Below are positions 18,684 through 27,476 of a DNA stretch of 64,000 nucleotides, piece after piece. The DNA lies in NCBI RefSeq assembly GCF_020510685.1, contig NZ_CP075185.1, positions 1,054,001 to 1,118,000 of the forward strand, written 5' to 3'. Source of the stretch: Dechloromonas denitrificans (GTDB lineage: Bacteria; Pseudomonadota; Gammaproteobacteria; Burkholderiales; Rhodocyclaceae). How positions within the stretch are numbered: the stretch's first letter is position 1; each line of letters begins with the position of its first letter. The notes below the pieces were generated by a model. That model saw only the letters and a list, made by a program, of their open reading frames with translations, did no database searches and was not told the origin of the DNA. The position numbers and the translations under genes were made by a program.

Positions 18684-19464
18684 TCGGGCGGGTGTAGCCG
18701 AGGGCGTGCGAAACGGCATCAGCCGCCTGCCTGACCTGATCGGCCCAGTTCGGGTCGTGGCGGTCGGCCGGGGCGGATACCGACAGTGCGGCGACGACAT
18801 TGCCTTCATCGTCGTGAATCGGCGCGGCGACGCACTTGAGACCGAGTTCGGCCTCCTCGTCGTCGTAGGCGACGCCGTGCCGGCGCACCTTGTCGAGTTC
18901 CTTTTCCAGCGCCGTGAGGGTGGTCAGCGAGTGCGGCGTCTTGCCGGGCAGGCCGGTGCGCTTGGCATAGTCGCGAACTTTCTGGGCGCCATCGGCGGCC
19001 AGAAACAGCTTGCCGAGCGAGGTCAGGTGCAGCGGCGCGCGGCCGCCGACGAGATAGACGACGCGAACCAGCGAGCGACCCGAGGAGGTGCGTTCGAGAT
19101 AGACGATTTCGTCATCGTGGCGGCTGCCGAGGTTGATCGCCTCGCCGATCTTTTCGTGCAGTTCCTGCATGAAGGGCTGTGCCACTTCGCGCAGGTTGAT
19201 GCGCGATTTGACGATGGCGCCGAGTTCGAGCAGGCGAATGCCGAGCTGATAGGTGCCGGCGTCTTGACGTTCGACAAAGCGCGCATTGCTCATTGCGGCG
19301 AGAATGCGGTGGGCGGTCGACGGATGGAGTTCGGTCGCGGCGGCCAGTTGCTTCAGGCTGGCCGGTTCGGATGAGTCGGCGAGCGCGTCGAGCAGCGAAA
19401 TCATGCGCTCGATGACCTGGATGGAGCCGGGATTTTTGACCGGCCCGCTGGCAGCTTCAGACAA
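18676..19464 (-). CDS. IclR family transcriptional regulator
   Basis: This protein of 262 residues has an N-terminal winged helix-turn-helix (about 14-75, with LKQLAAATELHPSTAHRIL) and a C-terminal IclR effector domain (about 90-255, with LTSLGKLFLAA and GVAYDDEEAELGLKCVAAPI). It is divergent from the lutA operon, with 70 bases between the two start codons, so it very likely controls that operon and perhaps itself. IclR proteins commonly bind small organic acids. The effector is unknown; lactate, glyoxylate or another 2-hydroxy/2-oxo acid would suit the neighbouring genes. Confidence 0.92.
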   Translation of the reverse strand: MSEAASGPVKNPGSIQVIERMISLLDALADSSEPASLKQLAAATELHPSTAHRILAAMSNARFVERQDAGTYQLGIRLLELGAIVKSRINLREVAQPFMQELHEKIGEAINLGSRHDDEIVYLERTSSGRSLVRVVYLVGGRAPLHLTSLGKLFLAADGAQKVRDYAKRTGLPGKTPHSLTTLTALEKELDKVRRHGVAYDDEEAELGLKCVAAPIHDDEGNVVAALSVSAPADRHDPNWADQVRQAADAVSHALGYTRPKK

Positions 19465-19534
19465 CTGGATTCCTTTATTGGTGCCGTTTGAGTAGCATTA
19501 GCCACTTTATTTTCTTGTGCGCCGCAATATTAGC

Positions 19535-20266
19535 ATGCGCTTAGCCCTCTACGTCACCTGTCTGGTCGACCTGATGCGTCCATCCATCGGCTTTGCGAGC
19601 CTGCGCCTGCTCGAGGCGGCCGGCTGCGAAGTGATCGTTCCGGAGGGCCAGACGTGCTGCGGTCAACCGGCCTGGAGTGCGGGAAATCGCAGTGCAGCAA
19701 TCGATCTGGCACGCAAGGCGATCGCCGAGCTGGAAGATTACGATTACGTGGTGATTCCTTCCGGTTCCTGCACCGACCAGTTGCGCAATGTCTATCCGCT
19801 GCTGTTTGCCGATGACCCGGCCTGGGGGCCGCGGGCCCGGGCGCTGGCCGAACGCTGCTTCGAGCTGACGGCTTTTCTCGCCGATGTCCTGCATTTTTCT
19901 GCACCGCCCGGCGAATTCGCCGGCCAGGTGACCTATCACGACTCATGCAAGGGTTTGCGGGCGCTGGGTATCAAGCAGCAGCCGCGGCAACTGTTGTTGC
20001 AGGTGCGCGGCCTGAGCCTGCAGGAGATGCCGGATTGCGAGGAGTGTTGCGGCTTTGGCGGCGCTTTCTCGGTCAAGTTCGGCGAGGTGTCGACGCAGAT
20101 CGTCGACCGCAAGTGCGCCTCGATTGCTAGTGTCGGCGCCGCTGCGGTGGTCGGTGGCGACCTCGGCTGCCTGATGAACATTGAAGGCCGTTTGCGCCGC
20201 CGCGGCGACGAAACGACGCGGGTTCTGCACATCGCCGAAGTGCTGGCTGGCGGCAGCGAAAATTGA
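19535..20266 (+). CDS. lutA: Lactate utilisation Fe-S protein LutA
   Basis: This protein of 243 residues has two CCG-type cysteine-rich repeats: the first around TCCGQPAW, the second around YHDSCKGLRAL and EECCGFGGAFS. That matches LutA/YkgE, a cytoplasmic subunit of the non-flavin L-lactate dehydrogenase complex. I chose the ATG at 19535 because the family starts there (MRLALYVTCLVD). A GTG at 19517 is in frame, but neither start has a strong ribosome site. The stop overlaps the lutB ATG by one base. It is the first gene of a five-gene operon divergent from an IclR regulator. Confidence 0.9.
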   Translation: MRLALYVTCLVDLMRPSIGFASLRLLEAAGCEVIVPEGQTCCGQPAWSAGNRSAAIDLARKAIAELEDYDYVVIPSGSCTDQLRNVYPLLFADDPAWGPRARALAERCFELTAFLADVLHFSAPPGEFAGQVTYHDSCKGLRALGIKQQPRQLLLQVRGLSLQEMPDCEECCGFGGAFSVKFGEVSTQIVDRKCASIASVGAAAVVGGDLGCLMNIEGRLRRRGDETTRVLHIAEVLAGGSEN

Positions 20267-21708
20267 TGGCCGGCGCGAAACACTCGCAGGCGATGTTCTT
20301 CCAGGCGCGAGCCGGGGCCAAGGTGCGCGACAAGGTTCTCCAGCAGGCCCTGCAGAAAGCCAAGCCGCTGTTCGTCGGCAAGCGCGCCAAGGGCATCGCG
20401 GCGCTGGCCGAGGACGGCCTCGAATTCGAAGCCTTGCGTCTGGCCAGCGAGGAGATCCGCAACCGCGTGCTGCGCGATCTCGATGTCTGGCTCGACATCT
20501 TCGAGGAGCGGGCCCGGGCCAGCGGGGCGGAAGTGCTGTGGGCCCGCGATGGCGATGAAATCTGCGATCTGGTGATCGACGTGGCCCGCCGGCATGGCGT
20601 GACCAAGGCCACCAAGTCGAAATCCATGCTTTCGGAAGAAGCGCATCTGAACGAGGCGCTGGCCGCTGCCGGCATTCGGCCCGTCGAAACCGACCTCGGC
20701 GAATACATCGTCCAATTGGCCGGGGAGACACCCTCGCACATCATCGCCCCGGCGGTGCACAAGACGATAGGCGAAGTCGAGGCGCTGTTCGCCAAGGAGC
20801 ACGGCCGGCCGGTCGAGGCCCGTTCGTCGGTCGATATTCCGGCGATGGCGCGCGAGGCGCGTGGCGTGCTGCGCCAGCATTTCCTGAGCGCCGAAATGGG
20901 GATTACCGGCGCCAACTTCCTGATCGCCGAAAGCGGTACGGCGGCGCTGGTCACCAACGAAGGCAACGGCCGGATGGTGACGACGCTGCCCAAGGTGCAT
21001 GTGGTGATTACCGGCATCGAGAAGATCGTCCCGACGCTGCAGGACTTCGCGACACTGATGCGCCTGCTGCCGCGGTCGGCCACCGGCCAGACGATTTCCA
21101 ACTATGTGTCGCTGCTGACCGGGACCAAGCAGCCGGGCGACAGCGATGGCCCGGAGAAGACTGTTTTCATCCTGGTCGACAACGGCCGCGCCGCGCTGCT
21201 CGGCTCGCCGTACCAGGACATGCTGCGCTGCATTCGGTGCGGCGCCTGCATGAACCATTGCCCGGTGTACTTTTCGCTCGGCGGCCATGCCTACGGCTGG
21301 GTTTATCCGGGGCCGATGGGTTCGGTGCTGACGCCGCTGTATACCGGCATCGAGAACGCGCTCGACCTGCCGCACGCATCGACCGGCTGCAACCAGTGCG
21401 GCGTCGTTTGCCCGGTCAGGATTCCGCTGCCCGAGCTGATGCGCCGGCTGCGCGAGGAGCAGAATGAGCGCGGCCTGCGCCCGTGGTCCGAACGTCTGGC
21501 GCTCAAGGCCTGGGCCTGGGTGGCCGGGCGGCCCGCCCTGTATCGCTGGGTGGCCCGGCGGGCGGCGCGTTATCTCGACTGGTTGGCCGAGGGCAGTGGG
21601 CGCATTCGAATTTTTGGCCTGGCGCCGGCGTGGACCGCGGGACGCGATCTGCCGGTGGCGTCGGGCCGGACTTTTCACGAACTTTACGCAGCAAGAAAGA
21701 GAGTCTGA
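20266..21708 (+). CDS. lutB: Lactate utilisation Fe-S protein LutB
   Basis: This protein of about 480 residues has an N-terminal LUD domain (about 60-300) and a C-terminal ferredoxin-like region with two [4Fe-4S] motifs: CIRCGACMNHCPVYF and CNQCGVVCPVRIP. LutB passes electrons from substrate oxidation and works with LutA and LutC. Its C-terminal tail has further aromatic and basic residues that may contact the membrane. It begins on the LutA stop and is followed two bases later by the half aldehyde dehydrogenase gene, an unusual insertion between lutB and lutC. Confidence 0.92.
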   Translation: MAGAKHSQAMFFQARAGAKVRDKVLQQALQKAKPLFVGKRAKGIAALAEDGLEFEALRLASEEIRNRVLRDLDVWLDIFEERARASGAEVLWARDGDEICDLVIDVARRHGVTKATKSKSMLSEEAHLNEALAAAGIRPVETDLGEYIVQLAGETPSHIIAPAVHKTIGEVEALFAKEHGRPVEARSSVDIPAMAREARGVLRQHFLSAEMGITGANFLIAESGTAALVTNEGNGRMVTTLPKVHVVITGIEKIVPTLQDFATLMRLLPRSATGQTISNYVSLLTGTKQPGDSDGPEKTVFILVDNGRAALLGSPYQDMLRCIRCGACMNHCPVYFSLGGHAYGWVYPGPMGSVLTPLYTGIENALDLPHASTGCNQCGVVCPVRIPLPELMRRLREEQNERGLRPWSERLALKAWAWVAGRPALYRWVARRAARYLDWLAEGSGRIRIFGLAPAWTAGRDLPVASGRTFHELYAARKRV

Positions 21709-21710
21709 GC

Positions 21711-22409
21711 ATGGAATTTTCCCCCGACGGCCCGCTGGCCATCCCCTTGTGGATCAATGGCCACGCCTTTCTCACCGTTACCGAATCGTTCTACAACGTG
21801 ACCCATCCGACGACCGGCGAATCCCTTCGCCGTGTCCCGTTGTGCGGGACAAACGAAGCAACGGCGGCGGTAACGGCGGCGCGGGCGGCGCAGACGACCT
21901 GGGCCGAGATGGGCCTGGCGCCGCGTCGCGTTTGCCTGGCCAAGCTGGCCGATGCGCTGGAGAATTACGCCGGCCATTTCGCCAAGTTGTTGATGCAGGA
22001 CGTCGCCATCGACGAAGCCGCTGCCCTCGCCGAGGTGGCCGCCGCGGTCGTGGCATTGCGCGGGGCGGCGGTGGGCGAAACCGGCGTCTTCGCGCTGGTC
22101 ACCGATGCCGCGCGCCCGCTGGCCAATATTGCCGAAGTGATTGCCCCGGCCCTGATGGCCGGTGCCACGGTGGTCGTCAAACCGAGTCCGCGCGCCCCGT
22201 CGGCGGCTTATGCGCTGTGCGAGCTGTCGGCGCGCGCCGAGTGGCCGGCCGGCGTGCTCAATCTGCTGCAGGGCGATACCGCTGCCATCGACGGCTTGTG
22301 CACCGCCGGTATCGATCGCCTGGTCTATCGCGGCAACGCGGCGCTCGGCGTGGACATTGGGGCGATTGCCGATGCCGCCGGCACACCGTATGTGATGTTG
22401 CCGGCCTGA
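21711..22409 (+). CDS. Aldehyde dehydrogenase-like protein, N-terminal half only
   Basis: The 232 residues align with the first half of the aldehyde dehydrogenase superfamily: an N-terminal arm (FYNVTHPTTGESLRRVP), the NAD-binding core with VVVKPSPRAPSAAYALCEL and WPAGVLNLLQGD, and a segment equivalent to the FTGS turn (LVYRGNAALG). It then stops, before the region that would carry the catalytic cysteine. No second half follows: the next gene is a 2-hydroxyacid dehydrogenase starting on this gene's own stop codon. The frame is intact and tightly coupled on both sides, so it looks kept as a functional small protein rather than decaying. A role in binding NAD or in complex assembly is only inferred. 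Confidence 0.78.
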   Translation: MEFSPDGPLAIPLWINGHAFLTVTESFYNVTHPTTGESLRRVPLCGTNEATAAVTAARAAQTTWAEMGLAPRRVCLAKLADALENYAGHFAKLLMQDVAIDEAAALAEVAAAVVALRGAAVGETGVFALVTDAARPLANIAEVIAPALMAGATVVVKPSPRAPSAAYALCELSARAEWPAGVLNLLQGDTAAIDGLCTAGIDRLVYRGNAALGVDIGAIADAAGTPYVMLPA

Positions 22410-23365
22410 TGCAGCGCATCGTCTACCTGGAGAGCGCATCGATGATCGCCGACGTGCGGCGCCCATCTTTCGCCCATGTCTGGGAAGAGTATCCGCGAAC
22501 CTTGCCGGAACAGGTCGTCGACCGGCTGGCCGGGGCGACCATCGCCATCATCAACAAGGTGCCTTTGCCGGCGGCGGCAGTGCACGCGCTGCCCGACCTG
22601 AAAATGGTGGCGGTCGCGGCGACCGGCACCAACATCGTCGATCTGGATGCCTGCAAGGCCCGCGGCATCGTCGTCAGCAACATTCGCGGCTATGCCGAAC
22701 ACACCGTGCCCGAACATGTGCTGGCGCTGATCCTCGCGCTGTCGCGCAACCTGTTCGCCTGGCGTGCGACGGTGCAGGCCGGGGGCTGGCAGCAGTCCGG
22801 GCAGTTCTGCCTGTTCGATCATCCGATTCGCGACTTGCACGGTGCGACTCTCGGCCTGATCGGTAGCGGCAGTCTCGGCAATGGCGTGGTTCGCCTGGCC
22901 GAAGCCTTCGGCATGCGCGTGTTGCGTGCCGAACGCCGGGCGACCGCGGCCGTGCGGCCGGATTACACGGCTTTCGCGGAGGTTCTCGCCGAGGCCGACG
23001 TGATCAGCCTGCATTGCCCGCTGATGCCGGAAACCCTGGGCTTGATCGGCGAAGCCGAATTGCGGCAGATGAAGCGCTCGGCGCTGCTGATTAATACCGC
23101 GCGTGGCGGCATCGTCGACGAGCCGGCCCTGGTCCGGGCGCTGAAGGAGGGCTGGATCGGCGGCGCCGGCTTTGACGTGCTGAGCGCCGAGCCGCCACCG
23201 GTCGGGCATCCGATGGTTGATCCGGAATTGCTGGCGCTGCCCAATTTTCTGCTCACACCGCATGTCGCCTGGGCCAGTCGGCCGGCGATGCAGGCGCTGG
23301 CCGACCAGCTGATCGCCAATATCGAAGCTTTCGTCGCCGGCACGCCGCAGAATCGGGTGATATGA
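22409..23365 (+). CDS. D-2-hydroxyacid dehydrogenase (glycerate/hydroxypyruvate type)
   Basis: This protein of 318 residues has the D-isomer-specific dehydrogenase fold: a catalytic domain at both ends, a central Rossmann domain with LGLIGSGSLGNGV (a variant of GXGXXG), the LLINTARGGIVDEPAL segment, and the C-terminal LTPHVAWAS catalytic histidine motif. The TVPEHVLALILALSRNL stretch and overall shape resemble glycerate dehydrogenase/hydroxypyruvate reductase enzymes. The ATG overlaps the preceding TGA, and the stop overlaps lutC. Its place inside a lut operon suggests that the operon handles a D-2-hydroxy acid, or interconverts 2-oxo and 2-hydroxy acids, rather than only L-lactate. Confidence 0.88.
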   Translation: MQRIVYLESASMIADVRRPSFAHVWEEYPRTLPEQVVDRLAGATIAIINKVPLPAAAVHALPDLKMVAVAATGTNIVDLDACKARGIVVSNIRGYAEHTVPEHVLALILALSRNLFAWRATVQAGGWQQSGQFCLFDHPIRDLHGATLGLIGSGSLGNGVVRLAEAFGMRVLRAERRATAAVRPDYTAFAEVLAEADVISLHCPLMPETLGLIGEAELRQMKRSALLINTARGGIVDEPALVRALKEGWIGGAGFDVLSAEPPPVGHPMVDPELLALPNFLLTPHVAWASRPAMQALADQLIANIEAFVAGTPQNRVI

Positions 23366-24009
23366 GCGCCAAGGACGAAATTCTCGGACGCGTCCGGGCC
23401 GGCGTCGGCAAGGACGATTTCGCCGCCCGCCGGGCGGTGGCCGAAGCTTATCTGGCCGGCCGGACCTGTGGCCCGCAGCCGAGCATCGGCAACGAACTGG
23501 CGGTCCGTTTTCAGGCCAAGGCGGAAAGCCTGGCGAGCAGCGTCGATAGCGTGGTCGAAGCGGATGCCGCGCCGGCTGCCGTGGTGCGCTATCTGGCGGC
23601 CGGCGGCCTTGGTCTGCAGGCGGTGATCAGCCCGGACCTCGCCGGCCTTCCTTGGGCGGCCAGTGGTCTTGCCGTCGCCGCCCGGCCGGCGGTCGATGCC
23701 GACCGCGTCGGGATTTCCGGTTGTTTCTGCGCCATTGCCGAAACCGGCACGCTGATGCTGCTCTCCGGCGCGCAGACGCCGGCGACGGTCAGTCTGTTGC
23801 CGGAAACCCATATTGCCCTGGTCCCGGTGTCGCGCATCGTCGCCACCATGGAAGATGCCTTTGCGCTGCTGCGCACCGAACGCGACAGGTTGCCGCGGGC
23901 GATCAATTTCATTTCCGGTCCGTCACGCACCGGCGACATCGAGCAAACCATCGTCCTTGGCGCCCACGGGCCGTGCCGGGTGCATCTGATACTGATCGCC
24001 GGGGCGTAA
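23362..24009 (+). CDS. lutC: Lactate utilisation protein LutC
   Basis: This protein of 215 residues is a single LUD-domain protein. Conserved segments are VGISGCFCAIAETGTLML, VSLLPETHIALVP and FISGPSRTGDIEQTIVLGAHGP, the last being the family signature. LutC is the third subunit of the LutABC lactate-oxidising complex. The ATG overlaps the previous stop by four bases (ATGA). It ends the operon; the next gene is convergent and 27 bases away, with no clear terminator hairpin between them. Confidence 0.92.
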   Translation: MSAKDEILGRVRAGVGKDDFAARRAVAEAYLAGRTCGPQPSIGNELAVRFQAKAESLASSVDSVVEADAAPAAVVRYLAAGGLGLQAVISPDLAGLPWAASGLAVAARPAVDADRVGISGCFCAIAETGTLMLLSGAQTPATVSLLPETHIALVPVSRIVATMEDAFALLRTERDRLPRAINFISGPSRTGDIEQTIVLGAHGPCRVHLILIAGA

Positions 24010-24036
24010 GGCGATCGGTCCGCACCGCTTGGCCGG

Positions 24037-26598
24037 TCAGGCCTTGGCGTAGTCCGGGACAAGTTCGGACGGTTCGGCCGAGGACCACAAGTCGATGGTT
24101 CCCAGGTCGGCCATCGGCCGGTTGTTGCGGATGAACTGTTCGGCCTGTTCGGCGGCCAGCGGTTTGCTGATCAGATAGCCCTGGATTTTTTCGCAGCCGA
24201 TGCTCAGCAGGAACTTCAACTGCGCTTCGGTTTCGACGCCTTCGGCCACCACTTCCAGGCCGAGCTTGTGGGCGAGCAGCACGGTGACGTCGCAAATGTC
24301 CGCATCGTTCGGGTCCGATTCGATGTCCTTGACGAAGGAACGGTCGATTTTCAGCGTATTGATCGGCAGTAGCTTGAGATACGCCAGCGACGAGTAGCCC
24401 GTCCCGAAATCGTCGATCGACAGGGTCAGGCCGCTGCTTCTCAGCGTCTTCATGACGCTGATCGACTCGTCCGGCGAGGCCATCGACATCGATTCGGTGA
24501 CTTCCAGGTCGAGCAGATGGGCGCTCAGATTGTTGCTGGCCAGCAGTTCATGGATGCGGATGGGAAGCGTCTTGTCGAGAAACTGCCCGGAACTCAGGTT
24601 GATCGACATGCGGAGGTGGGAGATTCCCTTTTGCTGCCAGACGCTGAGCTGGCGACAGGCTTCTTCGAGCACCCAGTCGCCGATTGCCGCGATCATGCCG
24701 CTTTCTTCGGCAATCGGGATGAAGTCGCCCGGCGGGACCAGGCCGCGCGTCGGATGCTGCCAGCGGATCAAGGCTTCGACGCCGACAATGGTGCCGCTGC
24801 GCAAATCGAGCTGCGGCTGGTAATGCAGCAGGAACTCGCCGTGCGCCAGGGCGAGGCGCAGGTCGGCCTCGATGCTCATGCGCTCGGTCGTCGCGACGTT
24901 CATGTCTTCGGTGAAGAACTGGAAATTGCCCCGGCCCTTGGCCTTGGCGTGATACATCGCGACGTCGGCATTTTTCAGCAGGTCGCCGATTTCCGTGCTG
25001 TCGCCCGGGTACAGGCAGATGCCGATGCTTGGCGTGGTGCGTTGCTCCTGGCCGTTGATCTGATAGGGGAGGGAGATTTCCCGGCCGATCTTGTCGGCCA
25101 GGTGGGCGGCATCGGCCGGCGAGCTGATGCCGGGCAGGGCGACGACGAATTCGTCGCCACCCAGCCGGGCGACGATATCGCTTTCACGCACGGCACCGTT
25201 CAGCCGTTGCGCGACCTGGATCAGCAATTCGTCGCCGGCCTGGTGGCCGAGCGTGTCGTTGATGGTCTTGAAGCGATCGAGATCGATCAGCATCAGCGCC
25301 ATCTGCATGTGGTTCCGTTTGCAGATGGCGACTGCCTGTTCAAGCTTTTTCTGCAGGCTGTAGCGGTTGGGCAGGTCGGTCAGCGTGTCGTGATGGGCCA
25401 GGTGGCGGATGCGCTCCTGCGTCGCCTTGAGTTCGGAAATATCGATGAAGCTGCCGATGTGGTTGCGCACCTGTCCCGCTTCGTCGCGGACCAGCGAAAT
25501 CGACAGCCATTTGGGGTAGGCCTCGCCGCTCTTGCGCCGATCCCACAATTCGCCCTGCCAGGCGCCATCCTGCTGCAGGCCGGTCCACATTTCCTTGAAC
25601 ACTTCCGGCGGCGTGGTGCCGGCCGACAGGACGCGCGGGTTTTTGCCCATCACATCCTCCGGCTGGTAGCCGGTGAGGACGCTGAAGGCCGGATTGGTTG
25701 CGACGATCCGGTTGTCGCCATCGGTCACGATGATCGCTTCGTTGCTGTTCGAGAAGACCATGGCGAGCAGACGCAGGTGTGCCTCGGTTTTCTTGCGTTC
25801 CGAAATATCCTGCACGGTGCCTTCGTAGCAGGTGAATTCGCCCTTCGGGTCATGCACGGTGTGGGCGTTTTCGGAAATCCAGATGCGCGAGCCGTCACGC
25901 CGGTATACCTCCGATTCGAAGTTGAGCACCGCACCGTGTGTTTCGATCTGGTGGAGAAAGTCGCGCCGGCGGTTCGGCAGAACATACAGGCGGCGCTCGA
26001 TATCGCCGAGGTCGGCGATCAGCTCGGCGGCGCTTTCGTAGCCATAGAGCCTGGCCAGGGCCGGGTTGGCGGCGAGATAGCGACCGTCGCGGGTGGACTG
26101 GAAGATACCTTCGGAGGCGTGCTCGAAAATATGGCGGTAGCGCAGTTCGGCTTCGCCGAGCGCCTCCAGCGTCGCCCGGCGGGCCGTAATGTCCTCGATA
26201 AAGCCTTCGATCGCCACTTCGCCCTGCTCGTCATGGATCGCGATGCCGCGCTCGGCGACCCATTTGACCTGCCCTGACTGGGTGACGATCCGGTACTGAA
26301 CGGCGAAGCGCTGGCCGCTGCGGACGGCCGCTTCGATCTGTTGGCGGATGCGTAGCCGGTCCTCGGGATGGGTGATTTCCTCCCATGAAACGGTGTTGTT
26401 CTCAACCATCTCGGCCGGCGCGTAACCACAGAGTTCCTGGCAGCCCTGGCTGACGAAGATCATTGTCCAGTGGCGGTCGTGAAGACAGCGGTAGGCCATG
26501 CCTTCGAGATTCTTGACGAGGGTGTCGAGGACTCTTGAATGGTTCACTGGATTGCTTGGGCTAGCGCTGGGGTCTTGGCGTTTGGGACGAAAATGCAC
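24037..26598 (-). CDS. PAS-containing diguanylate cyclase/phosphodiesterase (GGDEF-EAL)
   Basis: The protein of 853 residues has about three PAS/PAC domains in its first 405 residues, each ending in a linker such as VQDISERKK. A GGDEF domain follows (about 410-575) with an intact RLGGDEFVVAL active site, then an EAL domain (about 590-840) with VEALIRWQHPTRGLV, DDFGTGYSSLAYL and KIDRSFV. Both catalytic signatures look complete, so it could make or degrade cyclic-di-GMP. No membrane helix is visible, so PAS ligands such as redox state or oxygen probably set its activity. It stands alone. The start at 26598 is the longest ATG; a later one is possible. Confidence 0.93.
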   Translation of the reverse strand: MHFRPKRQDPSASPSNPVNHSRVLDTLVKNLEGMAYRCLHDRHWTMIFVSQGCQELCGYAPAEMVENNTVSWEEITHPEDRLRIRQQIEAAVRSGQRFAVQYRIVTQSGQVKWVAERGIAIHDEQGEVAIEGFIEDITARRATLEALGEAELRYRHIFEHASEGIFQSTRDGRYLAANPALARLYGYESAAELIADLGDIERRLYVLPNRRRDFLHQIETHGAVLNFESEVYRRDGSRIWISENAHTVHDPKGEFTCYEGTVQDISERKKTEAHLRLLAMVFSNSNEAIIVTDGDNRIVATNPAFSVLTGYQPEDVMGKNPRVLSAGTTPPEVFKEMWTGLQQDGAWQGELWDRRKSGEAYPKWLSISLVRDEAGQVRNHIGSFIDISELKATQERIRHLAHHDTLTDLPNRYSLQKKLEQAVAICKRNHMQMALMLIDLDRFKTINDTLGHQAGDELLIQVAQRLNGAVRESDIVARLGGDEFVVALPGISSPADAAHLADKIGREISLPYQINGQEQRTTPSIGICLYPGDSTEIGDLLKNADVAMYHAKAKGRGNFQFFTEDMNVATTERMSIEADLRLALAHGEFLLHYQPQLDLRSGTIVGVEALIRWQHPTRGLVPPGDFIPIAEESGMIAAIGDWVLEEACRQLSVWQQKGISHLRMSINLSSGQFLDKTLPIRIHELLASNNLSAHLLDLEVTESMSMASPDESISVMKTLRSSGLTLSIDDFGTGYSSLAYLKLLPINTLKIDRSFVKDIESDPNDADICDVTVLLAHKLGLEVVAEGVETEAQLKFLLSIGCEKIQGYLISKPLAAEQAEQFIRNNRPMADLGTIDLWSSAEPSELVPDYAKA

Positions 26599-26887
26599 GG
26601 GGAAAGGTATTACCGAATGGATTGATCAGAACTGCAGCAAGTAGCGTACCTGCCCTAAATCGGGGGTTTATGACGCCGGGGCGCTTTGCTGGTGCGCTTT
26701 CCCGGTGGCATGCACCTTGATGGGGCGTATTGCCGCGTGGCGGACAGGCAAAATGAAGAACCTATACAATGCGTACTTTGAAAAAACAGGTTTGTCCGGC
26801 GCCGTGCTGACTGCCGGCCTTGAACAAACCCTTGCTCCCGGACGGCCATCGGCCGTGGCTGGAGCATCCGATACTGACAGGCGACCC

Positions 26888-27103
26888 ATGACCATCCCCT
26901 TTGCCGTGCGCGGCGAATACATCCAGCTCGATCAACTGCTCAAGGCCACCGGCTTGTGCGAATCCGGCGGCGCTGCGCATGCCGCCATCGCCGAAGGACG
27001 GGTCCGCGTCGATGCGGTGGTGGATACCCGAAAACGAGCCAAATTGCGGCCCGGCCAGTCGGTGACGTTTGCCGGCGAAACGGTGGAACTGGTCGCCGAG
27101 TAA
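26888..27103 (+). CDS. S4-domain RNA-binding protein (YbcJ-like)
   Basis: This protein of 71 residues is almost entirely an S4 domain: YIQLDQLLKATGLCESGG, then the basic VRVDAVVDTRKRAKL turn and a final strand GQSVTFAGETVEL. Stand-alone S4 proteins of this size bind RNA and are thought to act in ribosome biology. I chose the ATG at 26888 because the family begins near it. The open frame extends up to 26705 through DNA that does not look coding. The gap before it (26599-26887) has no other gene I can support. Confidence 0.85.
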   Translation: MTIPFAVRGEYIQLDQLLKATGLCESGGAAHAAIAEGRVRVDAVVDTRKRAKLRPGQSVTFAGETVELVAE

Positions 27104-27107
27104 TTCC

Positions 27108-27335
27108 TCAGTCGCGGGCGCGCCCGAGAATGTCGGCCGAGGCATCATGGACGGGCGTTTCGGGGCGCTTGGTGGTACCGAAATAGAGCAGCCATTCGGC
27201 TTCCGAGACTTCGAATTCGTCGATCATCGGGATCCGGCGCTCGGTGCTGCGGCGCCTGTCCATCCAGCCGAGCGGAGGGCCGTCGTCGCGGAGGCGCCGG
27301 TCGTCGATGGCGCGTCGCTCATTTCGTGTTGTCAT
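27108..27335 (-). CDS. Hypothetical small charged protein
   Basis: This protein of 75 residues is very rich in Arg, Asp and Glu, with a repeated D-R-R pattern in its first half (AIDDRR, WMDRRRS) and an aromatic core (EAEWLLYFGTTKRPE) in the second. It has no signal peptide or membrane helix. The AAGGAGGGGG before the ATG at 27335 is one of the strongest ribosome sites in the window, good evidence that it is translated. It converges on the S4 gene, with four bases between them. Function unknown. Confidence 0.72.
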   Translation of the reverse strand: MTTRNERRAIDDRRLRDDGPPLGWMDRRRSTERRIPMIDEFEVSEAEWLLYFGTTKRPETPVHDASADILGRARD

Positions 27336-27476
27336 GGTTTCCCCCTCCTTATTCTGTATTGGGCCGCAGTCTACAGGCTTAATCGATTGGATGCCGGTCG
27401 ATGGGTAATGGTTCAGCGCCCCATCGAGTTTGTTCCCACCACCTGCTTGGCCGTTGTCAGCGCTGTGCCGCTCGCC

